Shown: one piece after another, positions 1-8,491 of the stretch
Layout of the letters: every line of letters starts with the position of its first letter
Position numbering within the stretch: the stretch's first letter is position 1
DNA from: JAICND01 sp040905905
GTDB taxonomy: Bacteria; Actinomycetota; Acidimicrobiia; Spongiisociales; ZC4RG35
Reading direction: 5' to 3'
DNA length: 64,000 bases
NCBI GenBank assembly: GCA_040905905.1
Contig: JBBDQN010000047.1
Span: 20,731 to 84,730 of the forward strand
Notes under the pieces: model-generated
What the model saw: the letters and a program-made list of their open reading frames with translations, nothing else
What the model was told of the DNA's origin: nothing
Database searches by the model: none
Program-made: the position numbers and the translations under genes

Positions 1-1
1 C

Positions 2-598
2 GGAGCCGACAACACAGACGAAGAAGGCACCGGCCTCGGCCTCGTCCTCTCCCGCCACCTCGTCCAAGCGATGGGAGGCACCCTCGAAGTCGACACCGCG
101 GTCGGAGCCGGGTCTACCTTCACTGTCTCCCTTCCCCTCGCCGGCAGCCCCCTCGATCAAGTAGCCAACAGCACCGCAGAGGTCGTTACACCGATCGGTG
201 GCAACGGCGTTCGGCGAAAAGTTCTGTACATCGAAGACAACCACTCCAACCTCACACTCGTCCAACGAATCCTCGACTATCGGCCCGGCGTCGACCTCCT
301 CACCGCCCTGCAAGGACAGATAGGCATCGACCAGGCACGCGAACACCGTCCAGACCTCATCCTCTTGGACCTAGACCTGCCCGATCTACCCGGCCGCGAT
401 GTGCTAACTGAGCTTCGCCGAGATGAGCGCACCGCCCAGATCCCAATCGTGGTCATATCCGCCGACGCTAGTTCCGGCCAGATCCGAAGGCTCATCGAGG
501 CAGGCGCCGACGGATACCTCACCAAGCCACTGGACCTGACCCAATTCCTCGCCACGATCGACGAAGCGTTAGCCACCAAAGCTGAAACCGCTACCTGA
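2..598 (+). CDS. Hybrid sensor histidine kinase / response regulator, C-terminal part (cut by window edge)
   Basis: The reading frame is open from base 2. It begins in the end of a histidine-kinase ATPase domain, with the G2-box-like GTGLGL and the usual closing GGTLEVDTAVGAGSTFTVSLPL. After a short linker comes a complete receiver domain: IEDN acidic pocket, phosphoacceptor Asp in LILLDLDLPD, the VISAD switch position and the conserved Lys in YLTKPLD. The protein should therefore autophosphorylate and pass phosphate to its own receiver. The sensor part and the phosphorylated His lie upstream of the window, so stimulus and start are unknown. There is no output domain after the receiver. The identification as a hybrid kinase is firm; the pathway is not known. 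Confidence 0.88.
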   Translation, partial: GADNTDEEGTGLGLVLSRHLVQAMGGTLEVDTAVGAGSTFTVSLPLAGSPLDQVANSTAEVVTPIGGNGVRRKVLYIEDNHSNLTLVQRILDYRPGVDLLTALQGQIGIDQAREHRPDLILLDLDLPDLPGRDVLTELRRDERTAQIPIVVISADASSGQIRRLIEAGADGYLTKPLDLTQFLATIDEALATKAETAT

Positions 599-680
599 TC
601 AAACGCACGCCGGAACAGGCGATTCTCGGTATTAGAGGTCAAACTTCCAACAGCTACGGTGGATCTGTCGACCGATGTTT

Positions 681-711
681 TGGCACCCTACTGGCACCCT
701 ACTGGCACCCC
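681..711. repeat. Three tandem 11-bp repeats next to integrase remnant
   Basis: TGGCACCCTAC is repeated with an exact 11-bp period (681, 692, 703; the last copy is partial). It lies directly beyond the stop codon of the integrase remnant. Helically phased short repeats next to an integrase gene resemble arm-type or excisionase binding sites, but that role is inference. Confidence 0.6.
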
Positions 712-714
712 ACC

Positions 715-1230
715 TCAGGCCTCTATGGCACGCTCGATGTTTTCAGCCGCGACGTCGACAGTGGGCGTCACCGGGTGGCGATAGTGACGGAACACCATCC
801 TGGTGTCCATATGACCGAGGAGATCCGCCAACAGCTCTGGGGCCACGCCGGTAGCCGAGAGAACCGAGGTAGCGGTGTGCCGGAGATCATAGGGAGTGAC
901 ACTGCCCTCAATCCCCCCTGCACCGGCAATGCGTCTGACAACGCGCCGTACATTCGCCGGATCTAGTGGTAGGCCATTGGGCGTCACGAAAACAAGGCCA
1001 GCCCATTTCGCCGGCCATCGAGCTCCAGCTATCAACCGCTCTTCCGGCTGATGCTGACGGTGTCTGCGGAGCGCTGTAACGGTCCTCGAGGGCAAGGCGA
1101 GAGTCCTAGACCGCTTCGACTTCGGCGCTTTTAGCTCAGGCTGGGCTCCGACCCATCCCAACGACCGGTAAACAACCACTCGTCCGCCGTCCAAATCAAC
1201 GGCATCCCATGCCAGCCCTCCCTTGCCTCT
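715..1230 (-). pseudogene. Truncated tyrosine recombinase (phage-type integrase)
   Basis: Only the catalytic C-terminal domain is recognisable: an RRG...GLAWDAVDL segment (usual site of the first catalytic Arg), TPYDLRHTATSVL (box II, with Tyr where His is common), LLGHMDTRMVFRHYRH with the late His and the nucleophilic Tyr. Upstream in the same frame (to about 1580) the translation does not resemble the core-binding or SAM-like N-terminal domains, and that stretch lies antisense to the start of the next gene. I read it as a decayed remnant. It marks an old integration event at the left side of the accessory region. The exact upstream limit is uncertain. Confidence 0.65.
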
Positions 1231-1375
1231 TCGATGGCGCAGGCGGCACCACCGCCACGCGTGCCGGATTCCAGCTGACCAGCCCAGTTCGAGTTCCAAA
1301 ATCCTGCCCTCCATCGAGAGGTGCTTGACAATCCAGAAAATGGGACGTCGCTCCCATCGCAGGTAGCGTTGCTCT

Positions 1376-4300
1376 GTGGAGGCGCTGCGAATACACCTCT
1401 TCGGTGGCTTCCTCTTGGAGCGCGGCGGTGTCGCTTTGCCCCCCATCGCATCGCGGGCGGGGCGGTCGCTGTTCGCCTGGCTGGTGATGCATCGGGGCCG
1501 GCCCCAACAGCGCGACCTGCTGGCTGGCTCCTTTTGGCCCGAACTTCCCGAGGGGAGGGCTCGACGTCGCCTCAGCCACACCCTGTGGCAGATTCAGGAC
1601 GTGGTGACCGAAGGTGGGGTGTCACATCTGGCGGTGACGACCGACACCCTCACTTTCGACACCACCACGCCCTACTGGCTTGATGTCGAGGAGTTCGATC
1701 GCATCTTCGACTCCTCACATCTCTCTCGCCGGGACCCGCTAGGCGGAGCCATGGTCGATGTCGCGGCCTTGCGTGCTTGCGTGGAGCTCTACTGGGGCGA
1801 CTTCCTCGCCGGGTTCTTCGACGACTGGGTGGTGGTCGACCAGGATCACTATCGTCAGCGCTATCTGGTCGCCCTCCGTCGCCTAGTCGACGTCACCAAG
1901 GCCAACGGCGCCTACGAGGAGGCGTTGGCCTATGCCCGCCGGCTAACCCACCACGATGCCCTGAGTGAGGAAGCCCATCAGGAGGTTATGCGTCTCTGTT
2001 ACCTGCTCGGGCGGACCAGCGAGGCGGTGCAGCAGTTCGAGCGATGCCGGTCGGTGCTGGCAGACGAGATGGGGACGGAACCCTCCGAACCGACGATGGA
2101 TCTGTACGACAAGATCGTCAGACAACGACGCGCCGGGATCCGGCCTCTCCAGGGTGAAGAGCGGGCTGTACTGCTGGGCAGCCTTGCCGAGGTTCCGTTC
2201 GTAGGGCGAGAAGAGGAGCGCCGCGGACTGGTCGACTATCTGGAGCGGGTGCTCGCAGGGCCGGGCGGGGTAGTGCTTGTGGAGGGAGAGCCCGGTGTGG
2301 GCAAGACCCGCCTTGCGCTGGAGGCAGCCGAGGATGCCGAATGGCGGGGGTTCGAAGTGAGCTGGGGAAGGTGCACCCCGGGAGCGTTGCGTCCCTTCGC
2401 TCCCCTCGTTGAGGTGCTCGAATCGCTGAGCCCGCTCCGGGCGGAGCAGCTCTCCGAGCAGGTGACACCGGTCTGGTTGAGAGAGGCTCTGCGTCTGGCG
2501 CCTGGGCTGAGCGGACGGGTCTTCCCTTCTTCTGCCTCCGCTCCACTCCGTCCCGCGGAGGAGTCGACCCGGATGAAAGAGGCGCTAGTTCATACCCTCG
2601 GCGCCCTTGGCAAGATCGCACCCCACCTGGTGGTCGTCGACGACGTGCATTGGGCCGACGCCGATACCCTCAGCGTTCTCACCCAGCTGGGCCTGCGTCT
2701 CGCCGGTTCCCGGATCCTTCTGCTGCTCCTCTACCGGAGCGAGGAGGCTCGAGGCGACCCCGAGGTGTGGGACGTACTGCGCGACCTCGACCGCGCCGCT
2801 GGTCTAGGACGGGTTGTGCTATCGCCGCTCTCCGTGTTCGAGCTGGGAGACATGGTCAAGCGGATCCTGGGTCTGGGCAGACTCGAGCCGGCCATTGCCT
2901 CCCAGCTTCATCACCGGACCGGGGGCAATGTTCTGTTCGCCCTGGAGACCCTTCTGGCCCTGCGGGATCAGGGTTTGTTCGAGGTCGGTGACGACCCGGC
3001 CGGCGTGCTCGAGCGTCAGTTGGCAGGACGGACCATGCCGGTCGCACCCCGCGTGCGGTTGGTGATCGACGCCCGGATGTCCTTGCTCGGTGCTGATGTC
3101 TCGGCGGTATACGAGCTCGCCGCGGTGTGCGGTGATCCGGTTGATCTTGACCTGCTCGCCACCGGGGCCGACCTGCCCCGGCGCTCCATCCTCGATGCCG
3201 TGGACGAGCTGCTGCATCGTGGTCTCATCCGGGACGAGGGGGACGGTCACTATCGGATAGCCCACGACCAGGTGCGTCAGGTCGTTTACGAGCGCATCGA
3301 CGCAGCTCGTCGGATGGAGCTGCACCGGCGGCTGGCCGAGACGCTGACAGAGGTCGACCCCGAGGACGTAGAAGCCATCGGACACCACTTTCGGGAAGGC
3401 GGAGTTCCCGATCGGGCTGCCACTTTCCTCCTCAAGGCGGGTCTGCGCGCGGAAACGCTCAATGCCTACGCCACGGCCTGTCAACACCTACAGGAGGCTC
3501 GGGCGGCGGCTTCACAGGCAATGTGGTCACCACAGGATCGGCATCGGCTCCTGGCCCATCTTGAGACCGTGCTCAACGTTCTCGGCCGGCGCAGCGAGCA
3601 ACACGAAGTGATCGAGGAGATGGCGACCTTGGGTCGGTCGAGACCGGATCTGCGGGGCGATCTCGAGAGGCGGAGGGCATGGCTGTTGGCGCACACTGGC
3701 GACTTCCCCGGGGCCGAGAAGTCCGCTCGGCGGGCGGTCGAGGTAGAGCGACAAGCGGGTGATCGAGCCGCGCTGGCGGCCTCCCTCGTTGCGTTGGGCA
3801 CTTGCATGCGCTGGTCGGGCCGACCCTTGGAGGCTGTGCCACATCTGGAGGCTGCGGTGGGAGCGGCGACCGACGACCACCAGCGGCGGGCCGAAGCGCT
3901 AACCGAACTGAGCAGCACCCTGGTCGAGGTGCAACGGTCAGCCGAAGCATTGCCTTATCTCGAGCAGGCGCTGAGCATCTTCCGGGAGTTAAGCGATCTG
4001 CGTGGTGAGGCGGAGGTGGCCGGGATCCAGGCACGTGCCCTTCGTCAACACGGTGATGGAGATCGGGCCAGCGCCGAGTTCGAACGGGCCATCGAGTTGT
4101 GCCTGAGGATCGGCTATCGCCACGGAGAGGGGGTCAATCTAGTGAATCGCAGCAACCTCGACTACCTCCTGGGTCGGGTGGCCGACGCCCTCTCCGGATA
4201 CGACCGGGCGGCCCGCATTTTTGGAGAGTTGGGTAACTTCCGGGGCGAGGCGATGGTGCTCGCCAACACTGCCTCGGTGCGTCACAGCCTGCTCGGCGAC

Positions 4301-5233
4301 GACGACCGGGCTCAGGCCGACGCGACAAGGGCGAGACGGCATTTCGTCGATATCGGGGACAGGGCACGTGAGGCGCAATGCATGGAGGTCATCGCCGGGG
4401 TGGCAGGACGACAGGGTCGTCACGACGAGGCGCATCGCCTGCTCGAGGACAGCCTCCATGCACTCGCCGGGACCGGCAACCGGGTCCTCGAGGTTCAGCA
4501 TCTCCGTTCCCTCGCCCTCCTCCATCTGGAGCGTGGAGAGTACGAAGCCTCGCTCGCCACCCTGGATCGGGCAGATCGGGTATCAGAGGAGGCGGAGCTA
4601 GACGATCTGGCTGTGGAGCTGCTCTCGATTCGCGGCTCCACCCTTCTCGCCGCCGGACGGCCAGGGGACGCCATGGCAGCCACCCGACAGGCAGTTGAAC
4701 GCCTCACGCCTGGTGTGGAACGCGCCTATCTCGTCCATCACCGCCATGCTCTCGCCGCTCGGGCGGCTGGCAGTGGCGAAGAAGCTCGCCGGGCGGCCTT
4801 GCTCGCCCACCGGCTACTCGAGACCACACTCGAGGGGCTCCCGATCGAGGGGCGTGAGGCTGCCGTCGAGCGAGTACCCGAGCACAGGGAGATCGTGGCG
4901 GCGGGGATCCGGCTCACCCCTCAAACCATCGAGGTTCAGCTTCCTGCGGTCGGAGCCCCAACGGGGCGCCCGCTGGGAGTTGCCGAACTGCGCCAGGTCA
5001 CCTGGACAATCAACCATCCAGACGATGACCGGGTTACGTCATCCATCGACCGTCGACGTAGACGGTTGTTGCGCTTGTTGACCGAGGCCGCTTACGAGGG
5101 TGCTGCGCCCTCTATCGAGCATCTGGCCAGGGCCCTGGGGGTGAGCGGCTCCACGGTAGGTCGGGACTTAGACATGTTGCGTCGAGCCGATCATCGTGTC
5201 ACGACCAGGGGCCAACGACCAAGGGTGTCATGA
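1376..5233 (+). CDS. BTAD/AAA ATPase/TPR transcriptional regulator (large SARP/LAL-like)
   Basis: A 1285-residue protein, probably cytoplasmic, starting at GTG in the family-typical way (MEALRIHLFGGF). Residues about 1-85 form an OmpR-like winged helix and 90-240 the bacterial transcriptional activation domain. A STAND-type ATPase follows, with Walker A GEPGVGKTR (about 304-312) and Walker B VVVDDVHWAD (about 419-428). From about 690 to 1130 there are TPR-like helical pairs. The last about 50 residues contain an additional helix-turn-helix (ALGVSGSTVGRDLDMLRR), which is unusual at this end. The architecture is that of nucleotide-dependent activators that sense a ligand or partner through the TPR region. 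No regulated cluster is obvious except the small secreted peptide gene 104 bases downstream. Function in detail is unknown. Confidence 0.85.
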   Translation: MEALRIHLFGGFLLERGGVALPPIASRAGRSLFAWLVMHRGRPQQRDLLAGSFWPELPEGRARRRLSHTLWQIQDVVTEGGVSHLAVTTDTLTFDTTTPYWLDVEEFDRIFDSSHLSRRDPLGGAMVDVAALRACVELYWGDFLAGFFDDWVVVDQDHYRQRYLVALRRLVDVTKANGAYEEALAYARRLTHHDALSEEAHQEVMRLCYLLGRTSEAVQQFERCRSVLADEMGTEPSEPTMDLYDKIVRQRRAGIRPLQGEERAVLLGSLAEVPFVGREEERRGLVDYLERVLAGPGGVVLVEGEPGVGKTRLALEAAEDAEWRGFEVSWGRCTPGALRPFAPLVEVLESLSPLRAEQLSEQVTPVWLREALRLAPGLSGRVFPSSASAPLRPAEESTRMKEALVHTLGALGKIAPHLVVVDDVHWADADTLSVLTQLGLRLAGSRILLLLLYRSEEARGDPEVWDVLRDLDRAAGLGRVVLSPLSVFELGDMVKRILGLGRLEPAIASQLHHRTGGNVLFALETLLALRDQGLFEVGDDPAGVLERQLAGRTMPVAPRVRLVIDARMSLLGADVSAVYELAAVCGDPVDLDLLATGADLPRRSILDAVDELLHRGLIRDEGDGHYRIAHDQVRQVVYERIDAARRMELHRRLAETLTEVDPEDVEAIGHHFREGGVPDRAATFLLKAGLRAETLNAYATACQHLQEARAAASQAMWSPQDRHRLLAHLETVLNVLGRRSEQHEVIEEMATLGRSRPDLRGDLERRRAWLLAHTGDFPGAEKSARRAVEVERQAGDRAALAASLVALGTCMRWSGRPLEAVPHLEAAVGAATDDHQRRAEALTELSSTLVEVQRSAEALPYLEQALSIFRELSDLRGEAEVAGIQARALRQHGDGDRASAEFERAIELCLRIGYRHGEGVNLVNRSNLDYLLGRVADALSGYDRAARIFGELGNFRGEAMVLANTASVRHSLLGDDDRAQADATRARRHFVDIGDRAREAQCMEVIAGVAGRQGRHDEAHRLLEDSLHALAGTGNRVLEVQHLRSLALLHLERGEYEASLATLDRADRVSEEAELDDLAVELLSIRGSTLLAAGRPGDAMAATRQAVERLTPGVERAYLVHHRHALAARAAGSGEEARRAALLAHRLLETTLEGLPIEGREAAVERVPEHREIVAAGIRLTPQTIEVQLPAVGAPTGRPLGVAELRQVTWTINHPDDDRVTSSIDRRRRRLLRLLTEAAYEGAAPSIEHLARALGVSGSTVGRDLDMLRRADHRVTTRGQRPRVS

Positions 5234-5324
5234 CGGAAGGTCGGATCTGATCCGCACCTCTGGCTGAGACAGCTGCGAGACGGCCCTTCCGCATAGTCGA
5301 CTTTGCAAGCAGAAGTCGGGCTCT

Positions 5325-5331
5325 AGGGAGG
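5325..5331 (+). promoter_or_regulatory. Strong Shine-Dalgarno for the mini-peptide gene
   Basis: AGGGAGG lies six bases before the ATG at 5338. It is one of the best ribosome sites in the window and is the main evidence that the very short frame behind it is translated. Confidence 0.7.
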
Positions 5332-5337
5332 TCCCAA

Positions 5338-5430
5338 ATGCGTCGTCGTGTAATTGTGTTCGTCCTGGCAGTGGTCAGCGCCCTCGTCTCGGCCGCCCCC
5401 GCCGTGGCGTCGATCAGTGATATGAGCTGA
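5338..5430 (+). CDS. 30-residue secreted mini-peptide precursor
   Basis: The frame encodes 30 residues: Met and three Arg, a hydrophobic core of about 15 residues (VIVFVLAVVSALVSA), and a c-region ending PAVA, a textbook signal peptidase I site. Cleavage there would leave only SISDMS. It has a strong AGGGAGG ribosome site at ideal spacing and is followed by a hairpin, so it looks like an independent gene. It is too short for ordinary gene callers. It could be a precursor of a very short extracellular peptide or a small membrane protein that is never cleaved. No homologue is known to me. Its position just behind a TPR-bearing regulator is suggestive of a peptide signalling pair, but this is inference. 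Confidence 0.5.
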   Translation: MRRRVIVFVLAVVSALVSAAPAVASISDMS

Positions 5431-5436
5431 CTCGGG

Positions 5437-5460
5437 ATCGGCCCCTCCCCTGGGGCCGAT
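5437..5460 (+). terminator. Hairpin after mini-peptide gene
   Basis: ATCGGCCCC and GGGGCCGAT form a perfect 9-bp stem around a six-base loop, starting six bases after the peptide stop codon. There is no U tract, so termination strength is uncertain. Confidence 0.5.
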
Positions 5461-5620
5461 CACTCCCCTGGAGTCGGCTCCATGTCAACATGTCAAAACG
5501 TGTCTCGGCCGAGGCGGACGCGCCGATCCATTCAATGGAAGCGACGTCTTCGGCTCGTCGCCAGTTCCAAGAGGCTCTTTTCTCGTTGGTGATCGAGACG
5601 CGAGTCATCGCGAGGATTAG

Positions 5621-6664
5621 GTGTTGACTGATATGTCCGAAGCGGATCTGGGCTCCAACGACGAGGTGTTGTCCGCGCTTCCCGAGACCATCGTGCAGGT
5701 CGACGCCGACTTCCGGATCGGAACGGTGAACCGGTCGGAGTCGCCTGTTTTTCTACGCGTCCCAGCGCCCGGAGACCGTCTGGAGGAAGTCTTCGTAACG
5801 AAGGCAATAAGCGTAATCGCAGGTCTAATCGACAAGGCACAGCGGACCGGTGAAGCCGATGCCGAATATGACAACGGGCCCGAGCAGTTCTGGATCACAG
5901 CGAGACGACTTAAGTCGGCTCCGCGCACTCTGCTGGTCTTCCAGGACATAACCAGCCTGAGACACGCCAAGCAGGCTCTTGCGGATCTGGTTAAGGACAG
6001 GAGCAGCTTCCTGGCTTCGGTCAGTCATGAATTGCGGACGCCGCTGACCGCCGTGCTCGGCTACGCCAACCTGTTAGCAGAGCCCAATCCCCACCTGGAT
6101 GAAGCGACCCGGAGCGCTATGGCGCAGGAGATGACTGACCAGGCTTGGGATCTGGCTGGCATTGTGGAAGACCTGCTTACCGTAGCGCGAACCGAAATCG
6201 GAGAGCTACGTGTAGTCCGCGTGCCCGTCAACCTCGCCGCCAACGCAGCCCAGATCATCGAATCCATGGGAGGCCGAGGCAGTTGTGTCATGGTCAGCGG
6301 CGACATGACCGTGACCGGTTTGGGGGACCCGGCCAGATTCCGCCAGATCGTCCGCAACCTGTTAAGCAACGCCCTAACCCACGGATCGGAGCCAGTGACC
6401 GTCGAGGTCAACTCCGACGAGACCTACGCCGTCCTACGAGTCAAGGATCGAGGACCAGGCGTGCCCCACGTGCTTGTCGAGTCGATATTCAACCAATACG
6501 TCACCGGGGGTGATGCACATACACCAGGCCGGGTCGGGATCGGTCTGTGGATCTCCAGGGAGCTCACCAGCCTGATGGGCGGACACCTCACCTACCAACG
6601 AGAACCAAACGAGACGGTTTTTCAGGCGACGATCCCACTCTTCGATGGTACCCGGAACCAGTGA
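5621..6664 (+). CDS. PAS-domain sensor histidine kinase (soluble)
   Basis: A 347-residue kinase without membrane segments or signal peptide, so it probably senses something in the cytoplasm. Residues about 12-112 look like a PAS fold. The dimerisation/phosphoacceptor box is FLASVSHELRTPL with His136. The ATPase domain has an N box (RNLLSNALTHG), G1 (VKDRGPGVP) and G2 (GRVGIGLWIS). The GTG at 5621 has GAGG five bases upstream; ATG 5633 is an alternative start. No response regulator follows immediately, so it is an orphan here; the hybrid kinase/receiver at the left edge is the only other two-component protein nearby. Partner and stimulus are unknown. Confidence 0.85.
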   Translation: MLTDMSEADLGSNDEVLSALPETIVQVDADFRIGTVNRSESPVFLRVPAPGDRLEEVFVTKAISVIAGLIDKAQRTGEADAEYDNGPEQFWITARRLKSAPRTLLVFQDITSLRHAKQALADLVKDRSSFLASVSHELRTPLTAVLGYANLLAEPNPHLDEATRSAMAQEMTDQAWDLAGIVEDLLTVARTEIGELRVVRVPVNLAANAAQIIESMGGRGSCVMVSGDMTVTGLGDPARFRQIVRNLLSNALTHGSEPVTVEVNSDETYAVLRVKDRGPGVPHVLVESIFNQYVTGGDAHTPGRVGIGLWISRELTSLMGGHLTYQREPNETVFQATIPLFDGTRNQ

Positions 6665-7276
6665 GGTGAGGCCTGCTCACGGTCCGGCCATTCAACCAGA
6701 TGAAAGACGACGGTGAGATCACCCGTCTCGTAGAACCCATCGGCTTCACGAGGCGGCGGCAGCTGCCCGAGGCCTCATCGCCGACGAGCTGTGCACCGGC
6801 CGACCCCAAGCCCTTCAAATCCCAGCTCACATGGCCATGGCCGCACCAGCCCGATCCACCCACCTCATTCACACCGCCGCTGCGATGCCCTCCAACCCTT
6901 GAGGGACATCCGGCACCATCGTTTTCGCATCGGATGCCCTCGGGTTTTAGGGCTAGGTGAGGTGTCTGGTAGGGTCTTGGGCGGCCGTCCCGGCACACCC
7001 CCATGCCTCCCAGCGGTCGGCCCTCCGGCGGAGGCCACGGCCCCCCTACCCACCCCCGTGTCTCCGCCTGCGCAGATTCTCTCGCGACAAACGAGGGAGG
7101 GGGGATCCTGTTGCTGTCGCCCTGGCAGTATCCGGCCATGCCGGTGAGATTGAGTGTTCGTCTCGGGTCCCCGCCGTCCCATGTGACCCCCGTGCTCATG
7201 CTGTGACCTTTGTCGTCGTCTCGGTTGCGCAATTGACGCGCTCGCGGCATTGGCGCGGAAGCGCGTTGTCAACAAC
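6665..7276. other. Gene-poor stretch, probably decayed coding DNA
   Basis: About 610 bases without a gene I can defend. In one forward frame, about 6750-6900, the translation is Ala-rich and protein-like (AAAAARGLIADELCTG), but it has no credible start and stops soon. The rest has no clear codon structure. It ends at the IS21-type end sequences, so it may be disrupted chromosomal sequence. Confidence 0.4.
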
Positions 7277-7317
7277 GGTGCACTTTTGATCCCTGGTAAC
7301 GGTCCACTTTTGACCCC
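7277..7317. repeat. Two IS21-type terminal repeat copies
   Basis: GGTGCACTTTTGATCCC (7277-7293) and GGTCCACTTTTGACCCC (7301-7317) are two near-identical 17-mers with a 24-bp period. Such multiple terminal repeats are typical for ends of IS21-family elements. They sit just beyond the 3' end of the istB remnant, where an element end is expected. Confidence 0.6.
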
Positions 7318-7326
7318 CTTTGGTCA

Positions 7327-7510
7327 CGCAGCGTCGTCATCGGGGACTCTTCCGAGGTCGCGGTCTTTGAGGCGGTAGCTGTCTCCTTTAAGGTTGATGA
7401 CTTCGGCGTGGTGGACCAGGCGGTCGATCATGGCGGCGGCCACTACCGGTCTCCGAAGGTTTCTCCCCAGCGGGCAAAAGGCTTGTTGGAGGTGAACGAT
7501 GGGCTTCCTG
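7327..7510 (-). pseudogene. IstB-like ATPase fragment of an IS21-family element (frameshifted)
   Basis: Reading the minus strand, a C-terminal IstB segment is clear: AAAMIDRLVHHAEVINLKGDSYRLKDRDLGR. The preceding NKPFARWGETFGD lies in a different frame, so at least one single-base indel occurred around the GACCGGTAG junction (about 7460). Nothing upstream of about 7510 resembles the Walker-containing part of IstB, and no istA is present. The helper ATPase is dead, and only the end of the element survives. Confidence 0.7.
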
Positions 7511-7615
7511 GGTAGGTATACGCTGTTTTCCTGAGACGCTTCGTCCCTGCTCTGTGGCTCCGATTGCATCCGTCGATTGAGCAACTTCTAGTCGAAACCA
7601 CCGTCGAGTCTGTCA

Positions 7616-8491
7616 TCAGAGCGCGGGCAAAGCTGCGATGGTCTGACCCACTGTGTAGCGGTCGCGGGGATCACATCGCGCGACCCTTTCCTCTTCGGAA
7701 GTTGGGTCGGCGAGAAACGAGAACCGGTCCCGGACCCTTTCGAGCCACGCCTCTATGTCTGGTTCTCCGGTGAGGAGTCCGATGTCTTCTGGCGGGAAGT
7801 CTCTGAGTTGTCGACCGAACAGGTCATCGACCGGATTGAATGGCGCCGATGCGATGCCTTCTTCGACGACATCGACGTATACCTTCAAGTAGGTGAGCCT
7901 GCGGATAAGCGGTTCGTCGAATGCTCCTTGCATGGCGAACCAGGCGAGGTCGTAAAGGTCACGCAGCAGCGCCCGTCGGCGATAAGCGGCGATCTTCTCG
8001 GCGAATGTCTCCTCGAGGCTCATGACTGGAGCCGCCACTGGCCGGAACTCATAGCCCTGGTGGACCGGAAAGTCGACCGGGGCGAGTCGCTCACATGGGA
8101 GCCACGGCGAACGTAGGGTGATCTCGATCCGTGCATCGATGGCCGGACTGCCGAGAGGTGTGGTCACCGTGAGCTGCCCTCGCCGGTGCGGCGTGACCAC
8201 CTCGACGGTGAAGCCGACCTCGTGCAGTTCGGCACCGTTCAAAACGTCGAGCACGATGTCGGCGACGGCTTCTTCGGCCGCAGCGAAATCAAGGTCGGTC
8301 GAGAAGCGGCCGAGGTTTCCGGCCCGATACTTGCGGAGGGCGGTGCCACCTTTGAAAGTGAGACCGAGTTCGAAGATTCCGTTGTCGCTGAGGAACTTGA
8401 GGGCGTAGTCCTGCGCCACGTCCAAGAGGGCGGGGTCCCGGCCTCCATGACGACCCTGATAGTGGCGCGCCAGGTACCCTTCGGTGATCAA
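7616..8491 (-). CDS. abiEii: AbiEii toxin, nucleotidyltransferase (type IV toxin-antitoxin)
   Basis: A 291-residue member of the AbiEii/AbiGii family of minimal nucleotidyltransferases. The signature GGTAL followed by RFSTDLDF gives the catalytic Ser and two Asp residues. The second family block, AEKIAAYRRRALLRDLYDLAW, is also intact. In characterised systems this protein is a bacteriostatic toxin that modifies RNA (tRNA 3' ends in close relatives), and it gives abortive phage resistance. Its start overlaps the antitoxin stop by four bases (ATGA), so translation is coupled. It appears complete and functional. It lies between the IS21 remnant and a decayed region, which fits a mobile defence island. 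Confidence 0.85.
   Translation of the reverse strand: MITEGYLARHYQGRHGGRDPALLDVAQDYALKFLSDNGIFELGLTFKGGTALRKYRAGNLGRFSTDLDFAAAEEAVADIVLDVLNGAELHEVGFTVEVVTPHRRGQLTVTTPLGSPAIDARIEITLRSPWLPCERLAPVDFPVHQGYEFRPVAAPVMSLEETFAEKIAAYRRRALLRDLYDLAWFAMQGAFDEPLIRRLTYLKVYVDVVEEGIASAPFNPVDDLFGRQLRDFPPEDIGLLTGEPDIEAWLERVRDRFSFLADPTSEEERVARCDPRDRYTVGQTIAALPAL

Noticed and set aside
6588..7250. A 220-codon minus-strand frame
   Set aside because: It overlaps the end of the histidine kinase and is Gly/Arg/Trp-rich without motifs; typical antisense frame in high-GC DNA.
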